Shown here in pieces: positions 26,765 to 36,690 of a stretch of DNA of 64,000 nucleotides. Position 1 is the stretch's first letter. Every line of letters begins with the position of its first letter. The translations under genes were made by a program, and so were the position numbers. Source of the DNA: Halodesulfovibrio sp. MK-HDV (GTDB lineage: Bacteria > Desulfobacterota > Desulfovibrionia > Desulfovibrionales > Desulfovibrionaceae); NCBI RefSeq assembly GCF_009914765.1, contig NZ_WYDS01000001.1:1-64000 (forward strand). The letters run 5' to 3'. Below the pieces are notes generated by a model. It was not told where the DNA came from. It did not search any database and saw only the letters and a program-made list of their open reading frames with translations.

Positions 26765-27199
26765 ATGTCTCATCTTCGAGCTAAGAACAATTCTTACGGA
26801 AGCTTCTTTGAACGACTAGAAGCAGATGCATCAACTCGGTCGGTGACGCAATGTCCCGACCCCGTTGATGTGGTCGATTCCGTAAAGCGAAATATCGCAC
26901 AGCTTCTTAACACCCGTATGGGCGAATCGCTAAGTGCACCCGATCTCGGGTTGATGGATTTTAATGACGCAACTCTCGGTAGTCAGGATTTGGCTGTACA
27001 GATTCGTCGGGCAATCCGTCATTGCATAGAGCGGTACGAACCGCGGGTGGAAGATATCGATATCAGAGTGTTACCGGACGCAACAACGCCGCTGAAGCTG
27101 AAATTTCATATTGTAGCAACAGTACGTTCTGGCGCTATGCACGACAAAGTGCAGATAGACCTCTTCTTGGATAGTAACAGATCATACAGAGTAAAGTAG
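26765..27199 (+). CDS. tssE: T6SS baseplate subunit TssE
   Basis: gp25-like baseplate protein of 144 residues. It carries the family core SVKRNIAQLLNTRMGESLSAP, then LGLMDFND, and the conserved YEPRVEDIDIRVLP near residue 100. It begins 3 bases after tssC ends and its stop overlaps the GTG of tssF. Confidence 0.93.
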   Translation: MSHLRAKNNSYGSFFERLEADASTRSVTQCPDPVDVVDSVKRNIAQLLNTRMGESLSAPDLGLMDFNDATLGSQDLAVQIRRAIRHCIERYEPRVEDIDIRVLPDATTPLKLKFHIVATVRSGAMHDKVQIDLFLDSNRSYRVK

Positions 27200-28962
27200 T
27201 GCGTGACAGATATTTCAGAGATGAACTCGCTTTCTTGCGAGAGCAAGGTGCCGCTTTTTCAGAAGTGTATCCTCAGCTTTCCCGTTTTCTTAATGCCCGT
27301 ACAACCGACCCTGATGTTGAGCGGTTGTTGGAAGGCTTTGCTTTTCTAACAGGACGCTTACGGGAAAAGGTGGAAGACGAGTTCCCTGAGCTTACGCATT
27401 CAATCATTAACATGCTCTGGCCTAACTACCTGAGGCCTGTTCCTAGCATCAGTATCGTACAGTTTACTCCTGATGAAAAAGCAATCAGCGAACGGCAGAC
27501 TGTGGCGAAGGGAACTAGATTGAACAGTGTGCCTGTGTTCGGAACGACTTGTCAGTTCCGCACCTGTCACGAACTGGATATCTGCCCGATAGTACGTGAG
27601 AAGGTAACAACAACCACAACTCGTGAATCTTCGCATATTGATGTGGACTTACGAATTTTGGGCGATCTCAATGCTGAGAGCGTGGATTTTAATTCGTTAC
27701 GCTTTTATTTAAGCGGTCAAACGTACAGTGCTCAAATGCTCTTTTTGTGGCTCAGCCACTATTTAGAGCGGATTGAAATTATTGCTGGAGACAATGTGTA
27801 TTCATTGCCATCAAGCAATTTCAGAGCTGTAGGATTTGATCCTGCTCACTCCATTTTGCCGTATCCGAAGAACGTGTACGAAGGGTACCGTATCCTTCAA
27901 GAATACCTTGCTTTCCAGGAAGCGTTTTTATTCTTTGATGTACATAACTTCGGTAAAACGTTGCCGCCGGAAACAACTGGTAACGTAACAGTACGTTTTT
28001 GTTTTTCTAAAACACTTCCTGCAGATGTTCGTGTGCGTGATGAAAGTTTTGAGCTGCATTGCACGCCTGTCATTAACCTGTTTACGCATGATGCAGACCC
28101 TATCGATCTGAATGGTAAGAGTACTGAGTATAAAATCGTCCCTTCCAGCAGATTCGCTTCTCATTATGAGATCTTTAGTATCGATAAGGTTCGGGGATGG
28201 CAGGAAAATCAAACAGGCCGCGTTCGCGGTCAGGCGCGTATTTATACGCCATTTGAGAGTTTTCAGCACGAAATTGAACGCGCACAGGATCGAAACACAC
28301 TCTATTACCGCGTACGAGTGAGAGATAGCATCCGTAACGACGGATTTGAACACTACCTGTCATTCGTACGTGGTGATGAGTCTGCCTGTATGAATTTTAG
28401 TGAAGCAGTGTCGCTGGAGTTGACGTGTACAAACAGGCAACTTCCGCTTGAATTAGGAAAAGGGGACATCTGTGTACCCACGGATAGTTCACCGTCTTAT
28501 GCTGAGTTTTCCAACATTACAGAACCAACCGCACCCTTACGCCCAGTGCTGGATGGCAGTCTTCTTTGGACACTTATTTCCAACCTTTCTTTGAACTATA
28601 TGTCGCTGCTGTCTAAAGACGCCTTGTGTTCTGTTTTGCAAGCGTATGACTTTCGAGCTTTGGTCGATAGACAGGCAGAGCGCATTTCCCGTCATAGACT
28701 GGATGGTATTGTGACCATTAATTCTTCACCGGTGGATAAGATTTTACGAGGGCTTCCAGTTCGAGGTTTGCGTTCGGAAATAACGCTTAACCAGTCTGCA
28801 TTCGGGTCAGAAGGTGATTTGTATCTGTTCGGTACAATTCTCAGCCGATTCTTTGCACTCTATGCAAGCATCAATTCATTCCACGAATTGGTGGTGATCA
28901 ACTCGGATAATCAGGAGACCTACACATGGGACACTCAGACGGGAATGCAGCCGTTGATTTAG
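27199..28962 (+). CDS. tssF: T6SS baseplate subunit TssF
   Basis: Baseplate wedge protein (VasA), 587 residues with a GTG start that overlaps the tssE stop. The N-terminus RDRYFRDELAFLREQGAAFS and LEGFAFLTGRLREKVEDEFPEL are family hallmarks, as is SIINMLWPNYLRPVPS near residue 70. With TssG, TssE and TssK it forms the wedge around the VgrG hub. It overlaps tssG by 37 bases. Confidence 0.96.
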   Translation: MRDRYFRDELAFLREQGAAFSEVYPQLSRFLNARTTDPDVERLLEGFAFLTGRLREKVEDEFPELTHSIINMLWPNYLRPVPSISIVQFTPDEKAISERQTVAKGTRLNSVPVFGTTCQFRTCHELDICPIVREKVTTTTTRESSHIDVDLRILGDLNAESVDFNSLRFYLSGQTYSAQMLFLWLSHYLERIEIIAGDNVYSLPSSNFRAVGFDPAHSILPYPKNVYEGYRILQEYLAFQEAFLFFDVHNFGKTLPPETTGNVTVRFCFSKTLPADVRVRDESFELHCTPVINLFTHDADPIDLNGKSTEYKIVPSSRFASHYEIFSIDKVRGWQENQTGRVRGQARIYTPFESFQHEIERAQDRNTLYYRVRVRDSIRNDGFEHYLSFVRGDESACMNFSEAVSLELTCTNRQLPLELGKGDICVPTDSSPSYAEFSNITEPTAPLRPVLDGSLLWTLISNLSLNYMSLLSKDALCSVLQAYDFRALVDRQAERISRHRLDGIVTINSSPVDKILRGLPVRGLRSEITLNQSAFGSEGDLYLFGTILSRFFALYASINSFHELVVINSDNQETYTWDTQTGMQPLI

Positions 28963-29930
28963 ATGCAAGCCCAGTGTGTGCCTTGCCGGAAAATGTCCGG
29001 TCATACAACTTTTACCAGCTTGTGGAGCTGCTGCACAAGCTGGATGGTTCTGATCCAGAAAGCGAAGAGTGGGAATCCACATGTCGCTTGCTGTTCAGTT
29101 CGAGTACCAGTCTGGGGTTTGCAGCTAGTGATGTGCAGGGGATTGAACGAATAAAAGGTGGGGCATGCCGTCTGGAAACAACGTTTCTTGGATTAAATGG
29201 GGCGCAATCACCACTACCGGGATATTATCTCGAAGAAATTTTAACAGAAGGAGACGAGGGACTTCGCAAGGAGTTTCTCAACTTCTTTAACCACCGACTT
29301 GTGTCGCTGGTGTACCGTATCTGGCGAAAATATAGGTACTATATTCGATTTAAGGATAATGCCTCGGATGCCTTCTCAGGCCAGCTATTTGCGTTGGTTG
29401 GATTGGCCGACAAGGGCATGCGAAGTGGAACTTCGATCAACTGGTGCAAAATGCTCGCGTATGCGGGGATGCTTGCAGGACGGAGTCGCTCTCCACAGGT
29501 TGTCTCCGGTATTGTAGGGCATTGTTTCGATTTACCGGATGTATCCATCTTGCAATGGCAGGTGCGTAATGTGCCTATTCCTGCAGAGCAGCGGTTGTTG
29601 CTTGGAAGAAAGAACATCCAGCTGGGTCAAGATACCGTTATTGGCAATTATGTGCGCGACTGCACAGGAAAATTTGTTATTTGTTTGAAAGACTTAACAA
29701 TGGAACGGTTTAGGGATTTTCTTCCTATTGGGAAAGATTTTCAACCGCTCTGTACACTGATTGAATTTATTTTACGGGAACAGATGGCGTATGATTTGGA
29801 GCTTGAACTTAAACCGGATGAAGCGTTCCCGATTTGTCTCGATAAAAAGTACGGCGCGTTATTAGGCTGGTCTTCATTTATGGGTGACATAACGAAGAAT
29901 CGGCGCGTGCGAATCCAGATTAGGCTTTAG
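28926..29930 (+). CDS. tssG: T6SS baseplate subunit TssG
   Basis: Baseplate protein (VasB) of 334 residues. Landmarks: NFYQLVELLHKL near residue 28, the LNGAQSPLPGYYLEEIL segment near 97, FFNHRLVSLVYRIWRKYRY near 123, and a C-terminal domain ending in RVRIQIRL. The start ATG lies inside the 3' end of tssF, so the two are translated together. Confidence 0.94.
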   Translation: MGHSDGNAAVDLDASPVCALPENVRSYNFYQLVELLHKLDGSDPESEEWESTCRLLFSSSTSLGFAASDVQGIERIKGGACRLETTFLGLNGAQSPLPGYYLEEILTEGDEGLRKEFLNFFNHRLVSLVYRIWRKYRYYIRFKDNASDAFSGQLFALVGLADKGMRSGTSINWCKMLAYAGMLAGRSRSPQVVSGIVGHCFDLPDVSILQWQVRNVPIPAEQRLLLGRKNIQLGQDTVIGNYVRDCTGKFVICLKDLTMERFRDFLPIGKDFQPLCTLIEFILREQMAYDLELELKPDEAFPICLDKKYGALLGWSSFMGDITKNRRVRIQIRL

Positions 29931-29938
29931 AGGAACAT

Positions 29939-31291
29939 ATGATGTCAGAGCAACAATGTATCACATTAGTAGTCACGAATACTCAGGTGCTTGAAGCTGG
30001 GTTGTCCGCAACAAAAACATTTTACGCTAAGGGTGGCTCCATTGGTGCCAGTCCTGGTGATGACTGGAATCTGCGTGACAGGAAAGGGAAAGTTCGCCTT
30101 TCACATTGCAAAATTTCAGTTATTGATGGCGAATTTTGTATCACTGATACCAGTGATGCAACTTACGTAAACGGTGCTTCTATGCCTGTTGGCTGGGGAA
30201 AACATGCCCAGTTGAACGATAACGACACCGTTGCAATCGGTCCGTACGAAATGCGAGTGCATTTTGCCGATGAAGATGAAATTTTCGCTGGTAAAACTCG
30301 GTCGTTGAAGCAGGTTTTTGATGATTCTGATAACTCATCACTTTTAGCAGACGGCGTTGCGCAAACTTCGTTTGATTCAACGTTAAGTGATGATAGCGGC
30401 GCGGTGGATGATCCATTAGCTGCGCTGGATGAATTAGAGGGAATGCTTGCCACGGATTTAGATGATTTTTCATTGGATGAACCGAAAGCAGAAGATGATT
30501 CTGCGTTTCTTCTCGCAAAAGATCAGCAGTGGCAAGGTCATTCTGTGACTGTGCAGGCTGATAGTGATTATGAAACAAGTTCTGCCATTTCATTGCAACA
30601 GCAGGCATCACCAAAGGGGCGTGAAATGGATGAAAGTGCACTTGAATCAATAGAACAGGCTGTTGCCGGAAACGGGTATGGCACTGATGCTGGTTCATCA
30701 CACTTTGTGGCCGGTCCTATGCTTCGCGGTCTGGGAGTCTCCATCGGTAAAAGCGAAAATCTTGCCGACATGCAAGTGCTTTCAGAAGAGATAGGGTGCT
30801 CATTACAGGCTGCTGTGAAAGGGCTTTTGAATCTGCACCAACAGGTTGAAGACAGTCGTTACGGTGTCATGAATAAAAACCTTCAGCCTATTGAAGATAA
30901 CCCGCTCCGTCTTGGTCTTCCGTACGATGAAACTATTAAGACTATGTATGACGGCAAACGCAGTCTTGTACATCTTGCTGCTCCTGCCGCGATTGAAGAG
31001 AGCCTTGGCACAGTAAAGAATCATAATGAAGCTGTGCAGATTGCTACTGCGGAAGCGCTCTCTCAAGTGCTCCGTGCTTTTTCACCGGAAGTGTTGATGA
31101 AGCGTTTCACCAGCTATCGCCGTACAAGCTTGCATGAAAGTGAATCTCAGGAAGCGTGGGCATGGAGCATGTACAACAGCTACTATGCTGAGCTTATTTC
31201 AGAACGACAGAAAGGGTTTGAAAAGCTTTTCTGGGAAATTTTTGATCAAGCGTACGACAAAAAATTACGCGAAATGCAGATGGAGTCATAA
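29939..31291 (+). CDS. tagH: T6SS FHA-domain protein TagH
   Basis: TagH/Fha-type accessory protein, 450 residues (449 from ATG 29942, which has better spacing to AGGA). The N-terminal ~100 residues are an FHA domain (GGSIGASPGDDWNL, RLSHCKISVIDGEFCI, TYVNGASMPVGWG). The middle is acidic and low in complexity, and the C-terminal ~200 residues are the conserved TagH domain (MLRGLGVSIGKSE). The first FHA motif reads IGAS where most FHA domains have IGRS, so the phosphothreonine-contacting arginine is absent; the Ser-His and Asn-Gly motifs remain. No PpkA or PppA gene is in the window. Confidence 0.92.
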   Translation: MMSEQQCITLVVTNTQVLEAGLSATKTFYAKGGSIGASPGDDWNLRDRKGKVRLSHCKISVIDGEFCITDTSDATYVNGASMPVGWGKHAQLNDNDTVAIGPYEMRVHFADEDEIFAGKTRSLKQVFDDSDNSSLLADGVAQTSFDSTLSDDSGAVDDPLAALDELEGMLATDLDDFSLDEPKAEDDSAFLLAKDQQWQGHSVTVQADSDYETSSAISLQQQASPKGREMDESALESIEQAVAGNGYGTDAGSSHFVAGPMLRGLGVSIGKSENLADMQVLSEEIGCSLQAAVKGLLNLHQQVEDSRYGVMNKNLQPIEDNPLRLGLPYDETIKTMYDGKRSLVHLAAPAAIEESLGTVKNHNEAVQIATAEALSQVLRAFSPEVLMKRFTSYRRTSLHESESQEAWAWSMYNSYYAELISERQKGFEKLFWEIFDQAYDKKLREMQMES

Positions 31292-31292
31292 T

Positions 31293-31778
31293 ATGAAGTT
31301 ACGACTCATACTTATCATCTGCCTGCTCACTCAGCTGACAGGTTGTGGTTGGTTTTTCGGTGATGATGACGAATTGCCGCAGCTTCCTTCACAAATTTCG
31401 TATTGTGTTTTTGCAGATACAAAAGTGAACCAGAACGTCAGCGGTGAACCGACTCCAATTGGGGTGCAGATTTTCCAGCTGGAAGATGACTCGTTGTTTT
31501 TAGATGTCAGTTACGACGAACTTGTTGAAGAAGAGGACGATGCTCTCGGCAGCAGTTACGTTGATGATTCTGACTATCTTCTGGCTCCCGGACAGTTCAA
31601 GCATACAGAGTTTATTGAGATAGATGACGATACTCGTTTTATCGCTGTATTCGGCAAATATGCAGAGCCGAACAAAGTACAGTGGAAGAAGATTATCCCT
31701 GTTCAGCCTATCAATAAACTGTACCGCTTGATGGTGTATTTGGGACCTGACGAAGTAAAACTGAGCATAGTGGAATAA
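31293..31778 (+). CDS. tssJ: T6SS outer-membrane lipoprotein TssJ
   Basis: Lipoprotein that anchors the TssJLM membrane complex to the outer membrane. 161 residues from ATG 31293, which directly follows the tagH stop. The signal LRLILIICLLTQLTGC ends in lipobox LTGC, with the acylated Cys at 18. The mature part has the TssJ beta-sandwich features, including NVSGEPTPIGVQIFQL and the C-terminal YRLMVYLGPDEVKLSI. Confidence 0.9.
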   Translation: MKLRLILIICLLTQLTGCGWFFGDDDELPQLPSQISYCVFADTKVNQNVSGEPTPIGVQIFQLEDDSLFLDVSYDELVEEEDDALGSSYVDDSDYLLAPGQFKHTEFIEIDDDTRFIAVFGKYAEPNKVQWKKIIPVQPINKLYRLMVYLGPDEVKLSIVE

Positions 31779-31782
31779 TTAT

Positions 31783-33117
31783 ATGTCTGCACGAAATCGC
31801 GTTGTCTGGAACGAGGGGCTCTTTATTAAGCCTCAACATTTTCAGCAACAACAACGCTATAACGAATATTTACTCGATGCACGTGTCACTGCAGCAAGCC
31901 GCTATCTCTATGGTATTTCTGAGCTGTCGTTGAACCCTGAATATTTAAGTTTCGGTCGTATCGCTCTTGAAAGCGCATCAGGCATTATGCCGGATGGTAC
32001 ACCGTTTCGTATTCCTCAGGAAGATACTCTGCCGGAAGCGTTGGAAATTGCATCCAGCGATGTGGCAAGCCAGATTGTGTACCTGACCATTCCTCTCCGC
32101 AGTGACTCTATTACAGAGCTAACGTGGCCAGAAAGCAAAGGTGCCAGCCGCTTCGAAGTTCAAAAACATGAATCTCGCGATATCCATACTCCGCAAGGTG
32201 ACTTAACAGTCATCGATGTAAGCCCAGTTCGACTACGGTTGATGCTGGAACAGGAAGATCGCAGTGCGTATGCCTCAATCGCAATCGCAAGAATTTTAGA
32301 AAAACGACCTGACGGCAGCGTCTATCTCGATCCGGATTTTATTCCGTGTCATCTGGATGTGTGCGCAGTCGCTATGCTGCATCGCTTCATTAGTGAAGTG
32401 GCAGGGCTTATGCGGGAAAGAGCACGCAATATTGCTCAACGTATTGGTTCCCCTAGTCAGGGTGGCGTTGCGGATGTTTCCGACTTTATGCTGTTGCAGG
32501 CACTGAACCGTATTCAGCCTCAGTTACAGCATCTTGCGAAACTGCGCAGTCTGCATCCAGAGCGATTGTACGAAGTGCTTTCTTCATTTTGTGGAGAGTT
32601 CGCGACGTTTACGGATGAAAGCAGAATGCCACCTGAGTTTCCCGGGTACAATCACGACATGCCGGTAAGCTCTTTTGCTCCGGTAATGTCTATGCTCAGA
32701 CAGGCGTTGAGCATTGTGCTCGAACCGCGTGCTGTTTCATTGCAGCTGCAAAAGCGCAAGTTCGGTCTCATGGTTGCTCCTGTGCAGGACCCGTCTCTTA
32801 TCAGCAAAGCCGATTTTATTCTGGCAGTACGTGCGCGTATGCCGCTTGATGAATTGCGTAAGCAGTTTATCCAGCAAACGAAAGTGGCTTCTGTGGAGAA
32901 AATTCGAGAGCTTATTTCTCTTCAGCTTCCGGGCATTCCGGTCACACCGTTGCCGGTTGCTCCTCGCCAGTTACCTTACCATGCAGGATACACATACTAT
33001 CAGCTTGATAAAAGTAACGAAGCTTGGAACATGCTGAATAATTCAAGTGGCTTTGCTCTGCATGTCGCTGGTGATTTTCCAGACCTTGACCTGCAGTTCT
33101 GGGCTATCAGGAGTTAG
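31783..33117 (+). CDS. tssK: T6SS baseplate adaptor TssK
   Basis: Connects the baseplate to the membrane complex. 444 residues, typical length. The N-terminus RVVWNEGLFIKPQHFQQQ is the family signature; SIAIARILEKRPDG and YLDPDFIPCHL lie near residues 165-185, and the C-terminal receptor-binding domain ends in DLQFWAIRS. It sits between tssJ and tssL with gaps of 2-5 bases. Confidence 0.96.
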   Translation: MSARNRVVWNEGLFIKPQHFQQQQRYNEYLLDARVTAASRYLYGISELSLNPEYLSFGRIALESASGIMPDGTPFRIPQEDTLPEALEIASSDVASQIVYLTIPLRSDSITELTWPESKGASRFEVQKHESRDIHTPQGDLTVIDVSPVRLRLMLEQEDRSAYASIAIARILEKRPDGSVYLDPDFIPCHLDVCAVAMLHRFISEVAGLMRERARNIAQRIGSPSQGGVADVSDFMLLQALNRIQPQLQHLAKLRSLHPERLYEVLSSFCGEFATFTDESRMPPEFPGYNHDMPVSSFAPVMSMLRQALSIVLEPRAVSLQLQKRKFGLMVAPVQDPSLISKADFILAVRARMPLDELRKQFIQQTKVASVEKIRELISLQLPGIPVTPLPVAPRQLPYHAGYTYYQLDKSNEAWNMLNNSSGFALHVAGDFPDLDLQFWAIRS

Positions 33118-33119
33118 TT

Positions 33120-33911
33120 ATGAGTGAAGTGTCTGTAGAAAATCCAGAACAGCAAAAGCATTACGATAGTTTGCTGTTCGATGAAGTGAAAAATATTGAT
33201 GCAGATCAGGACTACTGGTTTCAGTTGCGCGGAGAAAATATCAACCCGCTGATTGATGCTGCAACACCACTTATCGGAATGGCATTACGAGTTCGCCGAA
33301 TGTCCAGTTGTGATGATATCGGTGAAATTTATAAGCATACTGTCGGAGAAGTGAAAGCCATTGAGGTGGAGCTGACGGAAGCAGGGTACGAGCATGCAGT
33401 TATTTTGGCGTACCGCTACATTTTCTGCTCATTCCTTGATGAGACTGTGATGAGTACCTGCTGGGGCGCGGAAAGCGTTTGGGCAGAGCATTCACTGCTT
33501 ACCCGATTCCATAATGAGACATGGGGCGGCGAAAAGGTCTTTACGATCTTGTCTCGTTTAGAAAACGAGCCTGCCCGCTACAAAGATTTACTCGAATTTA
33601 TTTATTTATGTCTGAATCTTGGGTTTGAAGGACGATACAGGGTTATGCCTCATGGTCGCGAAGAATATGAAAAGATCATCAACAGATTATTTCTTATGCT
33701 TCAGCGCCTTGAGGACAAGGAACCTCAGGATCTCACCAATGCAACAAACCATGTTGTGAGCACAAAATATCGGTTGAAAAAGCAAATGCCTATCTGGGTT
33801 TTGTTCGGTGGTTTTGTGTTGGCGTGGGGTGCTATTTTCGTCGTTTATTCCGTTCTGCTTCATGCAAAGTCTATGAACGTAATAGAGCAGTTAACTCAGG
33901 TTTTGAAGTAA
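33120..33911 (+). CDS. tssL: T6SS inner-membrane protein TssL (DotU/IcmH family)
   Basis: Inner-membrane partner of TssM. 263 residues: a cytoplasmic helical DotU domain with FRYIFCSFLDETVMSTCWG-like sequence (here YRYIFCSFLDETVMST near residue 100) and GGEKVFTILSRL, then one membrane helix near the C-terminus (MPIWVLFGGFVLAWGAIFVVY). There is no C-terminal OmpA-type peptidoglycan-binding domain, so this is the short TssL form. Confidence 0.95.
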   Translation: MSEVSVENPEQQKHYDSLLFDEVKNIDADQDYWFQLRGENINPLIDAATPLIGMALRVRRMSSCDDIGEIYKHTVGEVKAIEVELTEAGYEHAVILAYRYIFCSFLDETVMSTCWGAESVWAEHSLLTRFHNETWGGEKVFTILSRLENEPARYKDLLEFIYLCLNLGFEGRYRVMPHGREEYEKIINRLFLMLQRLEDKEPQDLTNATNHVVSTKYRLKKQMPIWVLFGGFVLAWGAIFVVYSVLLHAKSMNVIEQLTQVLK

Positions 33912-33921
33912 GGAGTTGGTC

Positions 33922-36690
33922 GTGATACGAGTTGAGTTAAATACACTAATTAGCAAGTTAAATGCTCAGACAAAGTTGGCTCTTGAGCAGGCTGCTTCTC
34001 TTGCCATCAGTCGTCAGAATCCAGAAGTGACTATTGAGCATTTTATGACAACCTTGCTCGATAATCCTCTTTCAGATTTACGTATTCTTCTTTTGCAGTT
34101 TGAACTGGAGCATGAAGTAATTCGGCAGAAAATTGCGGACAGCATGAGCAGAGAAGTGAGCAACGATACATATCCTGCTTTTTCTCCGTTACTTGTTGAG
34201 CTGCTGCAGGATGCTTGGATGCTTTGTTCAACGGAATTGAATGTTACTGAAATTCGTTCCGGAGCAATCTTTCTGGCTGCTCTCATGCGTCCTGACCGCT
34301 ACCTTCCATACAGCCTTATCGCTGCTCTTGATTCGATTAACCGCGAAGCGTTGCGCAAACATTTTGCTCAGCTGACTGCAGATTCATCAGAAACTGATGT
34401 TGTTTCAGACGGTAAGAAATCTGTGCCGATCATGGATGCAGATGCAACAGCTCTTGGTAAGTATTGCGTTAACTTTACAGAACTTGCTCGTAATGACGAA
34501 CTTGACCCTGTGCTTGCTCGTGATGATGAAATTAGCCTGATGATCGACATTCTGTGTCGCCGTCGTAAAAACAACCCGATTATCGTTGGTGATGCCGGTG
34601 TTGGTAAAAGTGCGGTTGTAGAAGGCTTAGCATTACGGATTGTAGCTGAAAAAGTGCCGGCATCTTTGCGCGGCGTAGAGCTTCTTTGTCTTGATTTAGG
34701 CAGATTGCAAGCTGGAGCCGCTGTTAAGGGTGAGTTTGAAAAACGTCTTAAGAATATTATCGATGAAGTAAAAGACTCCGTTACTCCGATCATTCTGTTC
34801 ATCGATGAAGCCCACACTCTTATTGGCGCAGGTAATCAGGAAGGCGGCGGTGATGCTGCTAACTTGCTTAAACCGTCACTGGCTCGTGGTGAGCTGCGTA
34901 CTGTAGCTGCGACCACATGGAAAGAGTACAAAAAATATTTCGAAAAAGATCCGGCGTTATCCCGTCGTTTCCAGCTGATTAAGCTTGATGAGCCATCTGT
35001 CCCGCAGAGCATCGACATCATGCGCGGTCTGCATGGCGTATACGAAAAGGCACATAAAGTGCTTATTAATGATGAGGCACTTCGTGCCGCTGTTGAACTG
35101 TCCGCTCGGTACGTTTCCGGCAGACAGCTTCCTGATAAAGCAATTGATGTGCTTGATACGGCGTGTGCTCGTATCGCCATTAATTTGAGTGCGCCTCCTC
35201 GTCGTTTATCTGAAATTGAAACTCGTAGTTATCAGCGTCAGTTGGAAGTTGATATGTTGAACAGGCAGGCATTGCTTGGACAGCCGGTTGATGAAGAACA
35301 TTTAGAAGGCTTGATTCAAGCAGGTCAAGCCGACCTCGCGGAGCAGCAATCCCTAACAGCAGCATGGGAAAAACAGCGCGCTTTGATTGAAAAAGTCATT
35401 GAGGTGCGTCAGGCAATTCTTGAGACAGATAGTGTTGAACGAAGCTCACAGGCAATGCGGAAGCCCCATTTTGACCTTGTGAGTAACTCCGACATTACAA
35501 GTGGGTCTGATGCACCAAGTGACGAAGCTGTGGGTGACACAGCGATCTCTGAGAATAGTACAATTTTACCGGAAGAGCTGGAAATGCTCCTGCCGGATGA
35601 TGAAGCTCCTTCTTCTACAATGCTGGAGCTGCGTGCAGAATTAGATGAGTTGTATGTTGAACTCGAAACACTCTCACATAAAGATCGTATGGTGCATCAG
35701 GAAGTAGATGCTCAGCAGATTGCAGAAGTTATTGCAGACTGGACAGGCGTACCAGTTGATCAGATGAATACAGATGAGCTTTCCCGTATCACGAACTTGC
35801 CGGACATGCTTGGTGAGGTGATTAAAGGGCAGGATGTAGCCATTGAGCGTATTCATCGCCATATGTTGACTGCACGTGCTGATTTACGTCGCCCTGGTCG
35901 TCCCAAAGGTGCATTCCTTCTGGTTGGCCCGAGTGGTGTAGGTAAGACTGAAACCGTGTTGCAGATTGCAGAACAGCTCTATGGTGGCAAGCAATTTCTT
36001 ACCACCATCAACATGTCTGAGTATCAGGAAAAACATACCGTTTCTCGTCTTATCGGTTCGCCTCCGGGCTACGTAGGATACGGCGAAGGTGGTGTACTTA
36101 CAGAAGCAATTCGCAAGATGCCGTATTCTGTAGTCTTGCTGGATGAAGTTGAAAAAGCGCATCCGGAAGTACTGAACTTGTTCTACCAAGCGTTTGACAA
36201 AGGTGAGCTTGCAGACGGTGAAGGTCGCTTCATTGATTGTCAGAACATCATCTTCTTCCTCACGTCGAACTTAGGGTTCCAGACTATTGTTGATTATGCA
36301 GAATCACCTAATCTGCTTGAAGAAAAATTATATCCTGAGCTGGCAGGGTTCTTTAAACCTGCATTGCTTGCTCGAATGGAAACTGTGCCATACCTGCCGC
36401 TTGGTAAAGAGGTGCTTGAACAGATTATTCGTGGCAAATTAGCCCGTCTCGAAAATGTTCTTACCACTCGTTACAAAGCAGAAGTGTTTATTGACGATGC
36501 GTTGATCAGTGAAATTATGCGACTGGCAACCCGTTCTGAAAATGGTGCCCGAATTTTAGAGGCAATCATCGAAGGACAGGTTCTTCCCCCATTATCACTC
36601 GAATTGCTGAACAAGCTTGCTGCCAGAGAAGAAGTACAAACGGTACGTCTGACAGTTAAAGACGGCGTGTTTGTTGGTGAAGTGGAGTAG
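33922..36690 (+). CDS. tssH: T6SS sheath-recycling ATPase ClpV/TssH
   Basis: AAA+ unfoldase that disassembles contracted TssB-TssC sheath. The start is GTG 33922, six bases after AAGGAG, giving 922 residues. N-domain residues 1-~150, first AAA+ module with [13 protein letters not shown] (near 223) and [13 protein letters not shown], a coiled middle domain, and second module with [13 protein letters not shown] (near 669) and [14 protein letters not shown]. The linker between the modules, near residues 515-560, is longer and more acidic than I would expect. The gene overlaps vasH by one base. Confidence 0.95.
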   Translation: MIRVELNTLISKLNAQTKLALEQAASLAISRQNPEVTIEHFMTTLLDNPLSDLRILLLQFELEHEVIRQKIADSMSREVSNDTYPAFSPLLVELLQDAWMLCSTELNVTEIRSGAIFLAALMRPDRYLPYSLIAALDSINREALRKHFAQLTADSSETDVVSDGKKSVPIMDADATALGKYCVNFTELARNDELDPVLARDDEISLMIDILCRRRKNNPIIVGDAGVGKSAVVEGLALRIVAEKVPASLRGVELLCLDLGRLQAGAAVKGEFEKRLKNIIDEVKDSVTPIILFIDEAHTLIGAGNQEGGGDAANLLKPSLARGELRTVAATTWKEYKKYFEKDPALSRRFQLIKLDEPSVPQSIDIMRGLHGVYEKAHKVLINDEALRAAVELSARYVSGRQLPDKAIDVLDTACARIAINLSAPPRRLSEIETRSYQRQLEVDMLNRQALLGQPVDEEHLEGLIQAGQADLAEQQSLTAAWEKQRALIEKVIEVRQAILETDSVERSSQAMRKPHFDLVSNSDITSGSDAPSDEAVGDTAISENSTILPEELEMLLPDDEAPSSTMLELRAELDELYVELETLSHKDRMVHQEVDAQQIAEVIADWTGVPVDQMNTDELSRITNLPDMLGEVIKGQDVAIERIHRHMLTARADLRRPGRPKGAFLLVGPSGVGKTETVLQIAEQLYGGKQFLTTINMSEYQEKHTVSRLIGSPPGYVGYGEGGVLTEAIRKMPYSVVLLDEVEKAHPEVLNLFYQAFDKGELADGEGRFIDCQNIIFFLTSNLGFQTIVDYAESPNLLEEKLYPELAGFFKPALLARMETVPYLPLGKEVLEQIIRGKLARLENVLTTRYKAEVFIDDALISEIMRLATRSENGARILEAIIEGQVLPPLSLELLNKLAAREEVQTVRLTVKDGVFVGEVE

